A stretch of 64,000 nucleotides of DNA from Paenibacillus ihumii. GTDB taxonomy: Bacteria > Bacillota > Bacilli > Paenibacillales > Paenibacillaceae. The notes below the pieces were generated by a model, which worked only from the letters and a program-made list of their open reading frames with translations, was not told where the DNA came from and ran no database searches. The stretch's first letter is position 1, and each line of letters begins with the position of its first letter. The stretch lies in contig NZ_LN884299.1 of NCBI RefSeq assembly GCF_001403875.1, positions 1-64,000 of the forward strand, given 5' to 3'. Shown here in pieces: positions 43,858 through 52,532 of this stretch. The position numbers were made by a program, and so were the translations under genes.

Positions 43858-45081
43858 TCATGGTGCTTCACGAACAGCAGCAGCCTTCCCTTTCTCGCCT
43901 TGACTCAGCGGATTTCCCCAATAAGTGAACAGACGCCAAACATATTCGAGGGGTCCGATCGGAAGCCAATTGAACCAAACCCGGCTAAGTACCGCTTGCA
44001 GAGCAAAAATGCCGGCAGCAATCAACATTTGCAAGGCCGGTTCGACCTTTCCATACCAGCCCAGACCGTAGCTGTAAAAGATTAATCCGCAAAGAACCGA
44101 TTGAAGCAGATAGTTTGTGAAGGCCATTTTTCCAGGGTAGGAAAACCAATGGAGCACCTTCTTCCAGCGCTTGTTTTGATATAAAAGTGCAAAAATTCCG
44201 ATATAGGCCAGAGCCAGGAGCGGCGCCCCTACGAACAAGGCTACCGCCTCGCCCCAGAACGGAAGCCCTTTCTTCGCCAGCGATAGAATGAGCTGAAGCA
44301 CAAGACCGGCGCTTCCGCCAAGGATGACCAGCCGGAGGATTCCCTTCCGGTTCTCCTGAACCTTATGCAAGAATCGGCGTTTGCAGAAGTAGGCGCCCAT
44401 CAAGAACATGCCTAATATTTGCGGGTAAAAGAGCAGCATATTAAAGATCGAGCCAATATAATCATTCACCCGCTGAATGGTCATCTGGGCAACGGTCCCC
44501 GCTCCGTAAATAGCGGCATCCTTCTCTTGGTAATAGACCCCGATCTGACGGGCATCCGCTTGGCTGATCGGCTCAAGCGCCTGGCTTGCAGTGCTGCTCA
44601 ACAGACTTGCGCCCGTCACCAGGACGGGAACGATCAACAGCAGGATCAATGACCAAATCAGCATCGTTCTCGGCTTGCAGCGTTGAAATAGCATAAGGAG
44701 AAAGCCCATAAGCGCATAGTGTGTCAGAATGTCTCCATACCAGATGAAGATTCCATGGATTAAACCGAACAATAATAAAGCCGTTAATCTTCGGAAATAA
44801 ATGCGGTTGAAGCTTCTTCCTTTGGCCTGACTGCTCTCCTGCAGCAATACCATCCCAAAACCAAACAAGAAAGAAAAAATAAGTACAAATTTGCCGTCAA
44901 TGACTATCCCGCGCAGCAGCTTAGCCAGCTCATTATACCAGCCAGGCCATAAATCAACCCCATATGAAATCGTCTGAAGCGACGTTGTGAAAAAGGTGAC
45001 GTTGACCAGAATGATTCCTAATAGCGCAAATCCCCTTAAGCTGTCTATCATCTCTATTCTTGATTGTGATTTCATTGCCAT
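43858..45081 (-). CDS. DUF418 (YeiB-type) membrane protein
   Basis: The 407-residue protein has about ten membrane segments. The N-terminus IEMIDSLRGFALLGIILVN and C-terminus FNWLPIGPLEYVWRLFTYW are characteristic of DUF418/YeiB proteins, distantly related to membrane acyltransferases. Function is unknown. AAGGAGG precedes the ATG by 7 bases. It is divergent from the two-component genes, which may regulate it. Confidence 0.88.
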   Translation of the reverse strand: MAMKSQSRIEMIDSLRGFALLGIILVNVTFFTTSLQTISYGVDLWPGWYNELAKLLRGIVIDGKFVLIFSFLFGFGMVLLQESSQAKGRSFNRIYFRRLTALLLFGLIHGIFIWYGDILTHYALMGFLLMLFQRCKPRTMLIWSLILLLIVPVLVTGASLLSSTASQALEPISQADARQIGVYYQEKDAAIYGAGTVAQMTIQRVNDYIGSIFNMLLFYPQILGMFLMGAYFCKRRFLHKVQENRKGILRLVILGGSAGLVLQLILSLAKKGLPFWGEAVALFVGAPLLALAYIGIFALLYQNKRWKKVLHWFSYPGKMAFTNYLLQSVLCGLIFYSYGLGWYGKVEPALQMLIAAGIFALQAVLSRVWFNWLPIGPLEYVWRLFTYWGNPLSQGEKGKAAAVREAP

Positions 45082-45244
45082 CCTCGTGCCTCCTTATCAT
45101 GATGCCTTAAGGTTAAGGTACAATCATAAAGAAAGGATAAAGATGTACATATTGAACTAATTAGACTTTCTTTTATCCATTCTTTAGAATTGACGTGTAC
45201 AATAACAAGATAGACCTGTTTATAGCTAGTTCTTGGAGGATGTA

Positions 45245-45940
45245 ATGGATATGGCAAAGGAAACGATTCTATTGGTGGATGATGAAGAAGAAATCATTGC
45301 TTTTATACAAGATGCGCTGGAGCTTGAAGGCTATCGCGTACTTACCGCCGGTAACGGGCGGGATGCCCTAATCCAGAGCCAACAGCAGCCCTCGCTGATC
45401 ATCCTTGATGTGATGATGCCCGAGATGAACGGCATTGAAGTATGCGAGCAGCTTAGGGAAACGACGCAATGTCCCATTGTGTTTCTTAGCGCCTGTCAGA
45501 GTGAAGTAGACCGTATTAGGGGGCTGGCCGCGGGCGGGGATGATTATCTGCTCAAGCCCTTCAGCCTCGCTGAATTAAAGGCCAGAATCCATGCCCATCT
45601 GCGGAGAGAGCAGAGAATCCATATGCAAAAAGAACAAGGCGTCCTTCGATTCCCATCCCTGACGATCGATTGCAAGGGACATACCGTGAACTGCAATGGA
45701 CACAACATTCCCCTTACGAATAAGGAGTATCGGATCGTAGAATTATTGGCCATGCATCAGGGGCAGGTCTTCTCTAGAGAACAAATCTATGAGAAGTTAT
45801 GGGGATTTGACGCAGAGGGGGACGATTCGACGATCACGGAGCATATCAAGAAAATCCGGGCCAAGCTGGCTGCCCGCGCCCAAGACCGTACTTACATTCA
45901 AACCGTCTGGGGCATCGGCTACAAGTGGGATCCCAAATGA
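45245..45940 (+). CDS. OmpR-family response regulator
   Basis: The 231-residue protein has a receiver domain (ILLVDDEEEI, phospho-acceptor Asp in IILDVMMPEMNG, LSA, LLKPFS) and a C-terminal winged helix (TNKEYRIVELLAMHQGQVFSREQIYEKLWGFDAEGDDSTITEHIKKIRAK). The ATG at 45245 is 5 bases past GGAGG; the ATG at 45251 is also possible. Its stop overlaps the kinase start (ATGA). Confidence 0.93.
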   Translation: MDMAKETILLVDDEEEIIAFIQDALELEGYRVLTAGNGRDALIQSQQQPSLIILDVMMPEMNGIEVCEQLRETTQCPIVFLSACQSEVDRIRGLAAGGDDYLLKPFSLAELKARIHAHLRREQRIHMQKEQGVLRFPSLTIDCKGHTVNCNGHNIPLTNKEYRIVELLAMHQGQVFSREQIYEKLWGFDAEGDDSTITEHIKKIRAKLAARAQDRTYIQTVWGIGYKWDPK

Positions 45941-47394
45941 CCAAACAACGCTCCATAAAAAATACGTTTGCCCGACACTTTGCCTCCATTCTAGCCTGCA
46001 GCTTGCTGGCTACACTTATAACCTGGGGATTTCTTGTGCTGCTGCTTGGCTACTTGTTCAACCATGACAATCTGTTCCCGGCGAATCATTACGAAGCGCA
46101 AATTCCCGTCATTTCAGAGTACGCGAAAACCCAAGGCGATTCTATCATGAGCACGCAGGGACAAGCGGGTCTGGAAAAAGTGATCCCCTCACAAGGCATA
46201 AACTACCTAGTTGTGTCGCCTGCGGGTGAAATCTTATACGGGGATCTAGAAATTACAGAATCACTTACCCGGCAGAAGCTCCTGGCTCGCTTGAACCAGA
46301 CGCACAGCAGCCTCAATCAGTTCGTTAAATATATACCGGTGATGTCCCGGAACGGAGAATTCATAGGCGCTCTTCTGCTGGGATATCACCTCAAAGTGAC
46401 GGCAGCCAATCCAGCGCTTAACCCCGTCGTAACCTTCGGATTCCTGACCTTTTTCCTAACGCCATTTCTATATATCATTTTGTTCACCTTCCTATTCGGA
46501 AGGCGGTTCAGCCGGATGATCAACGCTCCATTACAGCAGCTTCTGCAAGGAGCTGAAATGATTAAAGCGCAAAATTTACGCTTCTCCATGACCGGGACTT
46601 CACCCATAACGGAAGTAAACCGTCTGACGAATGCTTTCGAAGACATGCGGCAGGAGCTGGAGCATTCCATTGAGCGGGAATGGCGAATGGAGAAAGAAAG
46701 AAGCACCATGTTTGCAGCGCTCGCCCACGATCTGCGTACGCCGCTTACGATTATTCAGGGGCATGTCGAGGGCATGGAACAGATGGAGGGGGAAGCCTAT
46801 GCGGACAAAAGAGCGCAATATCTGCAGGTTATCCGGCGCAATACCATCCGCGCTTCAAAGCTCCTGCAGGATATGAACACCATTGCGGAGCTTGAGAAGA
46901 TGTCGTTCCGGCTCCAGCCGCTTCCCGTGGATATTGAAGAATTTGCGGATCATAAAACCGTGGAATATGCGGCCTTATGCAAGGATAAGAAGATAACTTT
47001 CCATACTGAGGTTAACGATTACCGAACGGTCAAAAGTCCTGTTATCTTCGATCCGTATCGCATCATCCAGGTTCTCGATAACCTCGTGTCGAACAGCATC
47101 CGGTATACGCCTGAAGCCGGACGGATTCACTGGCGCATTGAAATCACCGGGCAGCAGGTGATGATGTCTATCACGGATAATGGAACAGGTTTTGCACAGC
47201 CGGAGGATCTGCAGCAGGCATTCAAGCAGTTTTATCAGGGGAATCACTCATCCTCGAGGCAAAAAGGACACTCGGGGCTTGGGTTATATATCGCCAAGCT
47301 TCTGATTCAGCATCATGGAGGACAGATTTGCGCCGAGAACAATGCAGCTTGCGGGGCGACGGTACGCTTTACCTTCCCGCTTCAAGACACATAA
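45937..47394 (+). CDS. Membrane sensor histidine kinase
   Basis: The 485-residue protein has two membrane helices (about 15-40 and 165-190) around an exterior sensor of about 120 residues, a HAMP-like linker, a HisKA domain with the phospho-His in ALAHDLRTPLT, and an ATPase domain with NLVSNSIRYTPEAG, ITDNGTGF and GHSGLGLYIAK. It pairs with the upstream response regulator through an ATGA overlap. The signal is unknown. Confidence 0.93.
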   Translation: MTKQRSIKNTFARHFASILACSLLATLITWGFLVLLLGYLFNHDNLFPANHYEAQIPVISEYAKTQGDSIMSTQGQAGLEKVIPSQGINYLVVSPAGEILYGDLEITESLTRQKLLARLNQTHSSLNQFVKYIPVMSRNGEFIGALLLGYHLKVTAANPALNPVVTFGFLTFFLTPFLYIILFTFLFGRRFSRMINAPLQQLLQGAEMIKAQNLRFSMTGTSPITEVNRLTNAFEDMRQELEHSIEREWRMEKERSTMFAALAHDLRTPLTIIQGHVEGMEQMEGEAYADKRAQYLQVIRRNTIRASKLLQDMNTIAELEKMSFRLQPLPVDIEEFADHKTVEYAALCKDKKITFHTEVNDYRTVKSPVIFDPYRIIQVLDNLVSNSIRYTPEAGRIHWRIEITGQQVMMSITDNGTGFAQPEDLQQAFKQFYQGNHSSSRQKGHSGLGLYIAKLLIQHHGGQICAENNAACGATVRFTFPLQDT

Positions 47395-47425
47395 GCTATC
47401 CAAACTGGATGAAGGAGGGTTAGCG

Positions 47426-47701
47426 ATGGAGCCAGAGAAATATGACTATGAGAATAAAATCCCCCGTATTTCCGTTCTTCAAGAGTTTTCCTGGAGTGTA
47501 GCAGGCTCGTATTTGCGTTTTTTAAAGGGGACAGGGGAAAATATAGAGGAGGTCTCAAAACCGTTCTACCGGCAATTTAAACGGGAATTAGACCAAATGC
47601 TGATGATTGACCTGTTTAAATTGTCCATCGAGGAATTAGATAACCTGTTAGATTACTGGAAAAGCGTTAATGAGTTGATAGAAAAATTTAAGAGCAAATA
47701 A
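47426..47701 (+). CDS. Small hypothetical protein after the histidine kinase gene
   Basis: The 91-residue protein (starting MEPEKYDYENKIPRISVLQEF) is soluble and mostly helical. No family is recognised. GAAGGAGG precedes the ATG, which lies 31 bases past the kinase stop; an efficient terminator follows. It is probably the third gene of the operon. Confidence 0.75.
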   Translation: MEPEKYDYENKIPRISVLQEFSWSVAGSYLRFLKGTGENIEEVSKPFYRQFKRELDQMLMIDLFKLSIEELDNLLDYWKSVNELIEKFKSK

Positions 47702-47732
47702 AAAACACGCCATGAAGGCGTGTTTTATTTTT
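47700..47732 (+). terminator. Terminator of the two-component operon
   Basis: AAAACACGCC and GGCGTGTTTT form a 10-bp stem with a 5-base loop followed by ATTTTT. The A-rich left arm also allows termination of folE from the other strand. Confidence 0.92.
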
Positions 47733-47768
47733 AGGATTTTAAGCGCAGAGAGAACATTCTTTCAGTCA

Positions 47769-48362
47769 CTATTCCTTAATCAGCGACAAGAATTCTGCCC
47801 TGGAAGCCGCATCGGAACGGAACGTTCCCCTTACGGCCGAGGTCACCGTCTTGCTCCCCGGCTTCTTGATGCCGCGGGCACACATGCAGAGATGCTCGCC
47901 TTCCACGACGACCATCACACCTTGCGGCTTCAGAACCTCGTCCATAATATCGGCGATTTGCGACGTAATGCGCTCCTGCACCTGCAGTCGGCGGGTAATC
48001 GCCTCCACCAAGCGGGCCAGCTTGCTCAGACCGGCAATTCTGCCGCTCGGGATATAGCCGATATGCACCTTGCCGAAGAAAGGGGCCGTGTGGTGCTCGC
48101 ATTGACTGTAGTACACGATATCCTTTACGATTACGAGTTCTTCATGGTTCTCCTCGAACGTAACTCCAAGCACATCGCGAGGATCTACTTCGTAACCGCC
48201 GTATATTTCTTCGTACATCCGGGCTACCCGTGCCGGTGTATCGATAAGGCCTTCCCGCTCAACATCTTCACCAATCAGTTTCAATATTTCGCGGACATGG
48301 TGTTCAATCTTCTCCCGGTTGGCTCCAACCTGGGTATTTACATAATCTTTGACGCCTGCCAC
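47769..48362 (-). CDS. folE: GTP cyclohydrolase I
   Basis: The 197-residue protein has the FolE motifs [16 protein letters not shown], the zinc ligands in [22 protein letters not shown] and [12 protein letters not shown]. It makes dihydroneopterin triphosphate from GTP for folate and queuosine. It starts with GTG after AGGAGG. Confidence 0.97.
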   Translation of the reverse strand: MAGVKDYVNTQVGANREKIEHHVREILKLIGEDVEREGLIDTPARVARMYEEIYGGYEVDPRDVLGVTFEENHEELVIVKDIVYYSQCEHHTAPFFGKVHIGYIPSGRIAGLSKLARLVEAITRRLQVQERITSQIADIMDEVLKPQGVMVVVEGEHLCMCARGIKKPGSKTVTSAVRGTFRSDAASRAEFLSLIKE

Positions 48363-48431
48363 TCGCGCCTCCTCCTTCCTGTTCTCCCTATCCAGGGAGC
48401 AGAGTGTGTCTGGTTGTAAATAGGCTACCTA

Positions 48432-48665
48432 TTATTTCTTCTTGCGGCGGCCCTGAGGCTGCGGCATGCCCTGCTTCTTCATCATCTGCTGAGCTCGCTG
48501 CATTTGCTGCCCGTTCAAATTGTAGCCCATTTGCTTGGCCATCTTCTGAAGCATCTGCGGATCATTCTGCATCTTCATCAATTGCTGACGCAGGTAGAAC
48601 ACGCCAATGAAGAAACCGCCGACCAAGCCGACGATGAGTGTAATAATAGGAATTACGTAATTCAT
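48432..48665 (-). CDS. UPF0154 (YneF-type) small membrane protein
   Basis: The 77-residue protein has one N-terminal membrane helix (IPIITLIVGLVGGFFIGVF) and then NDPQMLQKMAKQMGYNLN, the signature of YneF/UPF0154 proteins, with a basic Gln/Met-rich tail. Function unknown. It lies 69 bases upstream of folE on the same strand. From here to 48938 there is no clear gene. Confidence 0.88.
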   Translation of the reverse strand: MNYVIPIITLIVGLVGGFFIGVFYLRQQLMKMQNDPQMLQKMAKQMGYNLNGQQMQRAQQMMKKQGMPQPQGRRKKK

Positions 48666-48938
48666 GGTTCAGCCACCCCTGTATTATAATCGAATGTTCC
48701 ATTCTCGTTGTGGTATGCATTCACACCTCAAGATATAATATCATTTCCGCAACATACCTAGCAAATTTATCTTTAAAAAATTGGCTATTCGGAATTTGTG
48801 GTGGAATAGCGGACCCTGTAGTTATATCAATATATCGGATTATATAGTGGAAAAACCTACGCCGAAAAATAATCATTGGCACTTATTATTGGGAGCTTGT
48901 TGAGTCGTATCGTGATGTTGCAAATTTAAGTAATTATA

Positions 48939-49499
48939 TTAAGGCTCCCCCAGCAGATTCAAATTATGCTCCAGAATCATCATCAATTGATCCACCATTT
49001 CCGACGGAGTGTAAGGCATTGATTTAATAATCCACCATTCCACCAGACCGGCCACTGCAATGGTTAGAAATTGGGTGAGGATTTCCCGGTTCATGCTCGG
49101 GCCGATGCCGTTGCTTTTGATATGCTCCTCGATACTTATTTCCATCATCGCCATCATTCGCTTTCGGAATGCGGGAACTCCTTTGCTCGTCATGAGCGTG
49201 GAGTAAACTAAGGCGTGGTGCTCCAAAAATTCGAATGTGCGAAGCAGTAAAGCTTTGGACGGGACCTTACCTGGTTCCCCGTCAGGTATACAACTTTCAT
49301 ACAATAACTGCAAGTACGTTTCGATGCACTGTTCCAACAGGTCGTACTTATCCGTAAAGTGCAAATAGACAGTCCCTCGGTTTACATTCGCCCGGTCCGC
49401 GATGGCATGTATCGTGATCTTCTCAAAGCCGCGCTCCTCAATTAGCCCGATAAAAGCTTCCATAATGGCCTGTCTTGTTTTTAGAATACGTCTATCCAA
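48939..49499 (-). CDS. TetR-family regulator
   Basis: The 186-residue protein has the TetR DNA-binding helices (RQAIMEAFIGLIEERGFEKITIHAIADRANVNRGTVYLHFTDKYDLL) and an all-helical ligand domain. The frame starts with TTG about 11 bases after AGGGAG. It diverges from the PanE-like gene and probably controls it. Confidence 0.9.
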   Translation of the reverse strand: MDRRILKTRQAIMEAFIGLIEERGFEKITIHAIADRANVNRGTVYLHFTDKYDLLEQCIETYLQLLYESCIPDGEPGKVPSKALLLRTFEFLEHHALVYSTLMTSKGVPAFRKRMMAMMEISIEEHIKSNGIGPSMNREILTQFLTIAVAGLVEWWIIKSMPYTPSEMVDQLMMILEHNLNLLGEP

Positions 49500-49537
49500 T
49501 TGTCTCTCTGCTCCCTTTTAGACAATCAAAGCCCATT

Positions 49538-49553
49538 TGTTGAATTTTCAACA
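49538..49553. promoter_or_regulatory. Palindrome between the tetR-like and panE-like genes
   Basis: TGTTGAA-TT-TTCAACA is a perfect inverted repeat in the intergenic region, a likely operator for the TetR-type protein controlling both directions. Confidence 0.6.
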
Positions 49554-49666
49554 GAATCAAAAATATTACCCATTGATCCGTAGTTTAGTCAGATGCTAGT
49601 TTAATTGTAGTCGACAAACGTTTTAAATACAACAAATGTTCATTAAACGAAAAGAGAGGATACCAC

Positions 49667-50596
49667 ATGAGAGTATTGGTTTATGGAGCAGGTGTCATAG
49701 GCAGTTATTTAACCCATGTTCTTGAACGTGGCGGCAATGATGTGACCATATTGGCCAGAGGAAAACGGGCAGAGGAACTGGAGAAAGAGGGACTTGTCAT
49801 TCGTCATTATTTTCAGCGGAAAACGACGGTAGATCGGATTCGTGTCATCCGGACTCTGGACACGGACGATAATTATGATCTCATCTTTGTTGTCATGAAA
49901 TATACGGATTTTTCGGCGGTTCTGCCTATATTGGCCAACAATAAGAGCCGAAATATCGTAATCATAGGGAATAATACAAATGCCCATGATATGCAAAATT
50001 ATTTGAATGAGCATAGTGATATACCCAAAAATATCGCCTTCGGGTTCCAAACTAGCGCGGGAAGCCGTGAAAACGGGCGGATTGTCTGTATCCGCGGAGG
50101 CGGTGGACAGATGGTACTCGGTGGACTGGAAGGCCCGATTCCTTTTAAAGCCGATCTCGATCAAGTGTTTTCGAAAACCAAGTACAAACTTGTCTATCAC
50201 GAATATATAGACGCATGGCTGAAGAATCATATCGTGCCTATTATTGCGCTGAACTTTGTAACGGTTATACACGAGCGCCAAATGAAAAAAATCGCTAGGG
50301 ACGACAAGTTGTTGCGGCAAATGATCGCGGCTATGGACGAAGGCTTTCGCGTGTTGGAGGCCCTGGGTTATCCTCTAACGCCGGCCGCACAAGCTTCGCT
50401 TATCCGCAAACGGCCAGCGCTGATGCGCCTGGCTATGAAAATTTATCATATTTTGCCGATCAGCCGACTGGTTGACGGGTCCATAGGCGAAATTGTGGCT
50501 TTAAGCCGCGTGTTTCACCTTTGGAAGGAACAGACCCGCGTCCCTACTCCCCACTGGGATTCGCTGGAAGTGCGGTTTAATGCCAAGTTAAGCTGA
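49667..50596 (+). CDS. Ketopantoate reductase-like (PanE/ApbA) protein
   Basis: The 309-residue protein has an N-terminal NAD(P) fold (VLVYGAGVIGSYLTHVLERGGNDVTILARG) and the C-terminal helical domain of the family, with the IGNNTNAHDM region where ketopantoate reductases have the conserved Asn. It diverges enough from PanE that the substrate is uncertain. GAGAGGAT precedes the ATG. Confidence 0.8.
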   Translation: MRVLVYGAGVIGSYLTHVLERGGNDVTILARGKRAEELEKEGLVIRHYFQRKTTVDRIRVIRTLDTDDNYDLIFVVMKYTDFSAVLPILANNKSRNIVIIGNNTNAHDMQNYLNEHSDIPKNIAFGFQTSAGSRENGRIVCIRGGGGQMVLGGLEGPIPFKADLDQVFSKTKYKLVYHEYIDAWLKNHIVPIIALNFVTVIHERQMKKIARDDKLLRQMIAAMDEGFRVLEALGYPLTPAAQASLIRKRPALMRLAMKIYHILPISRLVDGSIGEIVALSRVFHLWKEQTRVPTPHWDSLEVRFNAKLS

Positions 50597-50794
50597 TATA
50601 ATAAGTTTTACCTAAGAAGGAATATTAAAATACGGTCTACATTTTTAAAGAGAAACAGTTAAGTCTATTTTGATGAACAAAAGGTAGCCATCCTCTCTCA
50701 GCATTGCCTTCGATCTTTCCACCTTGATTGAGAAATTGGAGAAGGGCAAATTATAGGCCCTTTTCCACCATAAAATCCGAATACCCTAAAAGTT

Positions 50795-51823
50795 TTAAGC
50801 TAATACCGCCTCAATAAAAGTCGTCGTCTCTACGGCGAGATCCACTTCCTTAACATCCAGATCGTCTCCCGAGCCGCGTATGACGCGAATGACAGGACGC
50901 CCAGGCAGTCCCCGGTGCTGGCGCACGACGACCCCTGTCTCCTTCGTCGAGAGGCGAACGGCCGTCCCGTTCGGATAAACCGAGACGATTCGCGTAAACT
51001 CAACCAGCACCTCGTGATCCAGCTCATTCTCGGAGGAGGCCATCAGCCGTTCGCATGCTTCGTGGGGAAGTATGGGACGCCCATTGCTGCCGCCGATCAG
51101 GTTATCATACCTGTTGGCCACCGCTACAATTTTTGGGAAAAGATGAATCTCTTCACTTTCCAGACCGCGCGGCAGACCGGTGCCGTTCAAGCATTCATGA
51201 TGCTGAAGGGCCGTATGAGCGATCAGCAGATTGAACTCGCGCTTATTCTTCAACACCTCGAAGCCTCTCCAGGTATGATGGTATTCCATTTCATTTTTGG
51301 CTGCTCCCTCTGGGAGGGGATTCACCTTGCCGATATCATGAAGCAAGGCGCCGATCGCCAAATCCTTGAGCTGCGAATAATTAAGCCCCATATTAAGTCC
51401 AATCATCGAAGACAGCAGACATACATTAACTGCATGAAGATAATCGCTGTTATCAGAGGTGCGAATATCCGTTAATTGAAGCAGTACCCCCCGGTGATTC
51501 AGGATGTCCTCCAGAAGCGCGTCCACGCTGACGCTGACTTTTTTCGTGCTCCAATCCTTGCCTGATCTTACCGCCTCCAGCGTATGGCTCATCTCCTTGA
51601 AGACCATGTCCTTCGTGGATTCGCTGAGCACCTCTTCAACTTCAACATCCTCATAATGGGGATCTTTAATGTAAATCATCGTAACGCCGATCCGCTTCAA
51701 CGTATTAATCATGTAGACCGTAAGCTGGACCCCAGCCGACAGCAGCACCGTTCCATTAGAAGAATACACCGTTTTGCCAAGGTATTGGCCCGGTTCGATA
51801 TCCTCAACACTCATGAATCTCAT
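50795..51823 (-). CDS. HD-GYP domain protein
   Basis: The 342-residue protein has an N-terminal beta-rich region (about 1-70) and an HD-GYP-type phosphohydrolase with LLHDIGK, the HHTWRG histidines and HHECLNGTGLP. The usual HHExxDGxGYP reads HHECLNGTGLP, so the Asp and Tyr are changed while the metal-binding histidines remain. HD-GYP proteins hydrolyse cyclic di-GMP; activity here is uncertain. The ATG at 51823 has AAGGGGG and overlaps the ogt end by 20 bases. Confidence 0.88.
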   Translation of the reverse strand: MRFMSVEDIEPGQYLGKTVYSSNGTVLLSAGVQLTVYMINTLKRIGVTMIYIKDPHYEDVEVEEVLSESTKDMVFKEMSHTLEAVRSGKDWSTKKVSVSVDALLEDILNHRGVLLQLTDIRTSDNSDYLHAVNVCLLSSMIGLNMGLNYSQLKDLAIGALLHDIGKVNPLPEGAAKNEMEYHHTWRGFEVLKNKREFNLLIAHTALQHHECLNGTGLPRGLESEEIHLFPKIVAVANRYDNLIGGSNGRPILPHEACERLMASSENELDHEVLVEFTRIVSVYPNGTAVRLSTKETGVVVRQHRGLPGRPVIRVIRGSGDDLDVKEVDLAVETTTFIEAVLA

Positions 51824-52532
51824 GAATAATCCCCCTTGGTGTCCTAGTCGCCTGATGCCCATGTACCGGCAGATGCTGCCGTTCCAAAGAGAGCAGGCTT
51901 TCTTTGATGGATAATCCCCCTCCGTATCCGACAAGGGCTCCACCGGAGCCTATCACGCGATGACAAGGAACGACGATGGGCAGCGGATTTTTATTGTTGG
52001 CGCCGCCGACGGCCCGGACGGCCTTAGGCTGGCCGATCCTCTCGGCAATCGATTTATAGGAGACGGCTGTGCCGTAGGGAATTTCGAGCAAAGCTTTCCA
52101 GACCTTGCGCTGAAATTCCGTACCGCGCATATCCAAGGGCAAATCGAAGCTGTCCCGCTTCCCGGCGAAATATTCGCCAAGCTGAGTGACGGCTAGAGAC
52201 AGCGCCTTCTCAGCATGCGTATATTCCGCTCCGGGATAATAACGATCGGCCCATTTCCCGAGAAAATCCACCCGGTCTGCAAATGAGCCGAATTCTATGT
52301 GGCACAGCCCATGCTCGCTCGCACATAGCGTAAGCAAGCCAATAGCCGAGTCGATTTCCGTATAATACAAATACGGCGCTGTTGTCGCTATAGCTTTTGC
52401 TTTTGCTTTTGCTTTTGCTTTTGCTTTTGCCTTTACTTCAGCTGTTGCTTCTTCTCCCACTTCAGCTGTCAATTCTGCTTCTGCTTCAGCATTTGCTATA
52501 GTTTCCGCATTCGCTTTAAGCTTCCCTTTCAC
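51804..52532 (-). CDS. ogt: Methylated-DNA-protein-cysteine methyltransferase with Lys/Ala extension
   Basis: The 242-residue protein has the active cysteine in PCHRVIG (Cys190) and upstream TEFQRKVWKALLEIPYGTAVSYKSIAERIG and RAVGGANNKNP. It removes O6-methylguanine lesions. The first 52 residues are an extra Glu/Ala then Lys/Ala repeat segment with histone-H1-like composition, encoded in part by a (GCTTTT)6 microsatellite. It starts with GTG (GGAGGAAG upstream) overlapping the queG stop. Confidence 0.92.
   Translation of the reverse strand: MKGKLKANAETIANAEAEAELTAEVGEEATAEVKAKAKAKAKAKAKAIATTAPYLYYTEIDSAIGLLTLCASEHGLCHIEFGSFADRVDFLGKWADRYYPGAEYTHAEKALSLAVTQLGEYFAGKRDSFDLPLDMRGTEFQRKVWKALLEIPYGTAVSYKSIAERIGQPKAVRAVGGANNKNPLPIVVPCHRVIGSGGALVGYGGGLSIKESLLSLERQHLPVHGHQATRTPRGIIHEIHEC
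52393..52434. repeat. Hexanucleotide microsatellite (GCTTTT)6 plus one variant unit in ogt
   Basis: Six exact GCTTTT units and one GCCTTT encode alternating Lys-Ala on the minus strand. Copy changes would keep the frame and alter the length of the basic N-terminal extension. Confidence 0.95.

Noticed and set aside
45095..45118. TTAAGGTTAAGG direct repeat as an OmpR-type binding site between the DUF418 and response regulator genes
   Set aside because: Spacing of 6 bases does not match the usual 10-11 base periodicity and no second pair was found.
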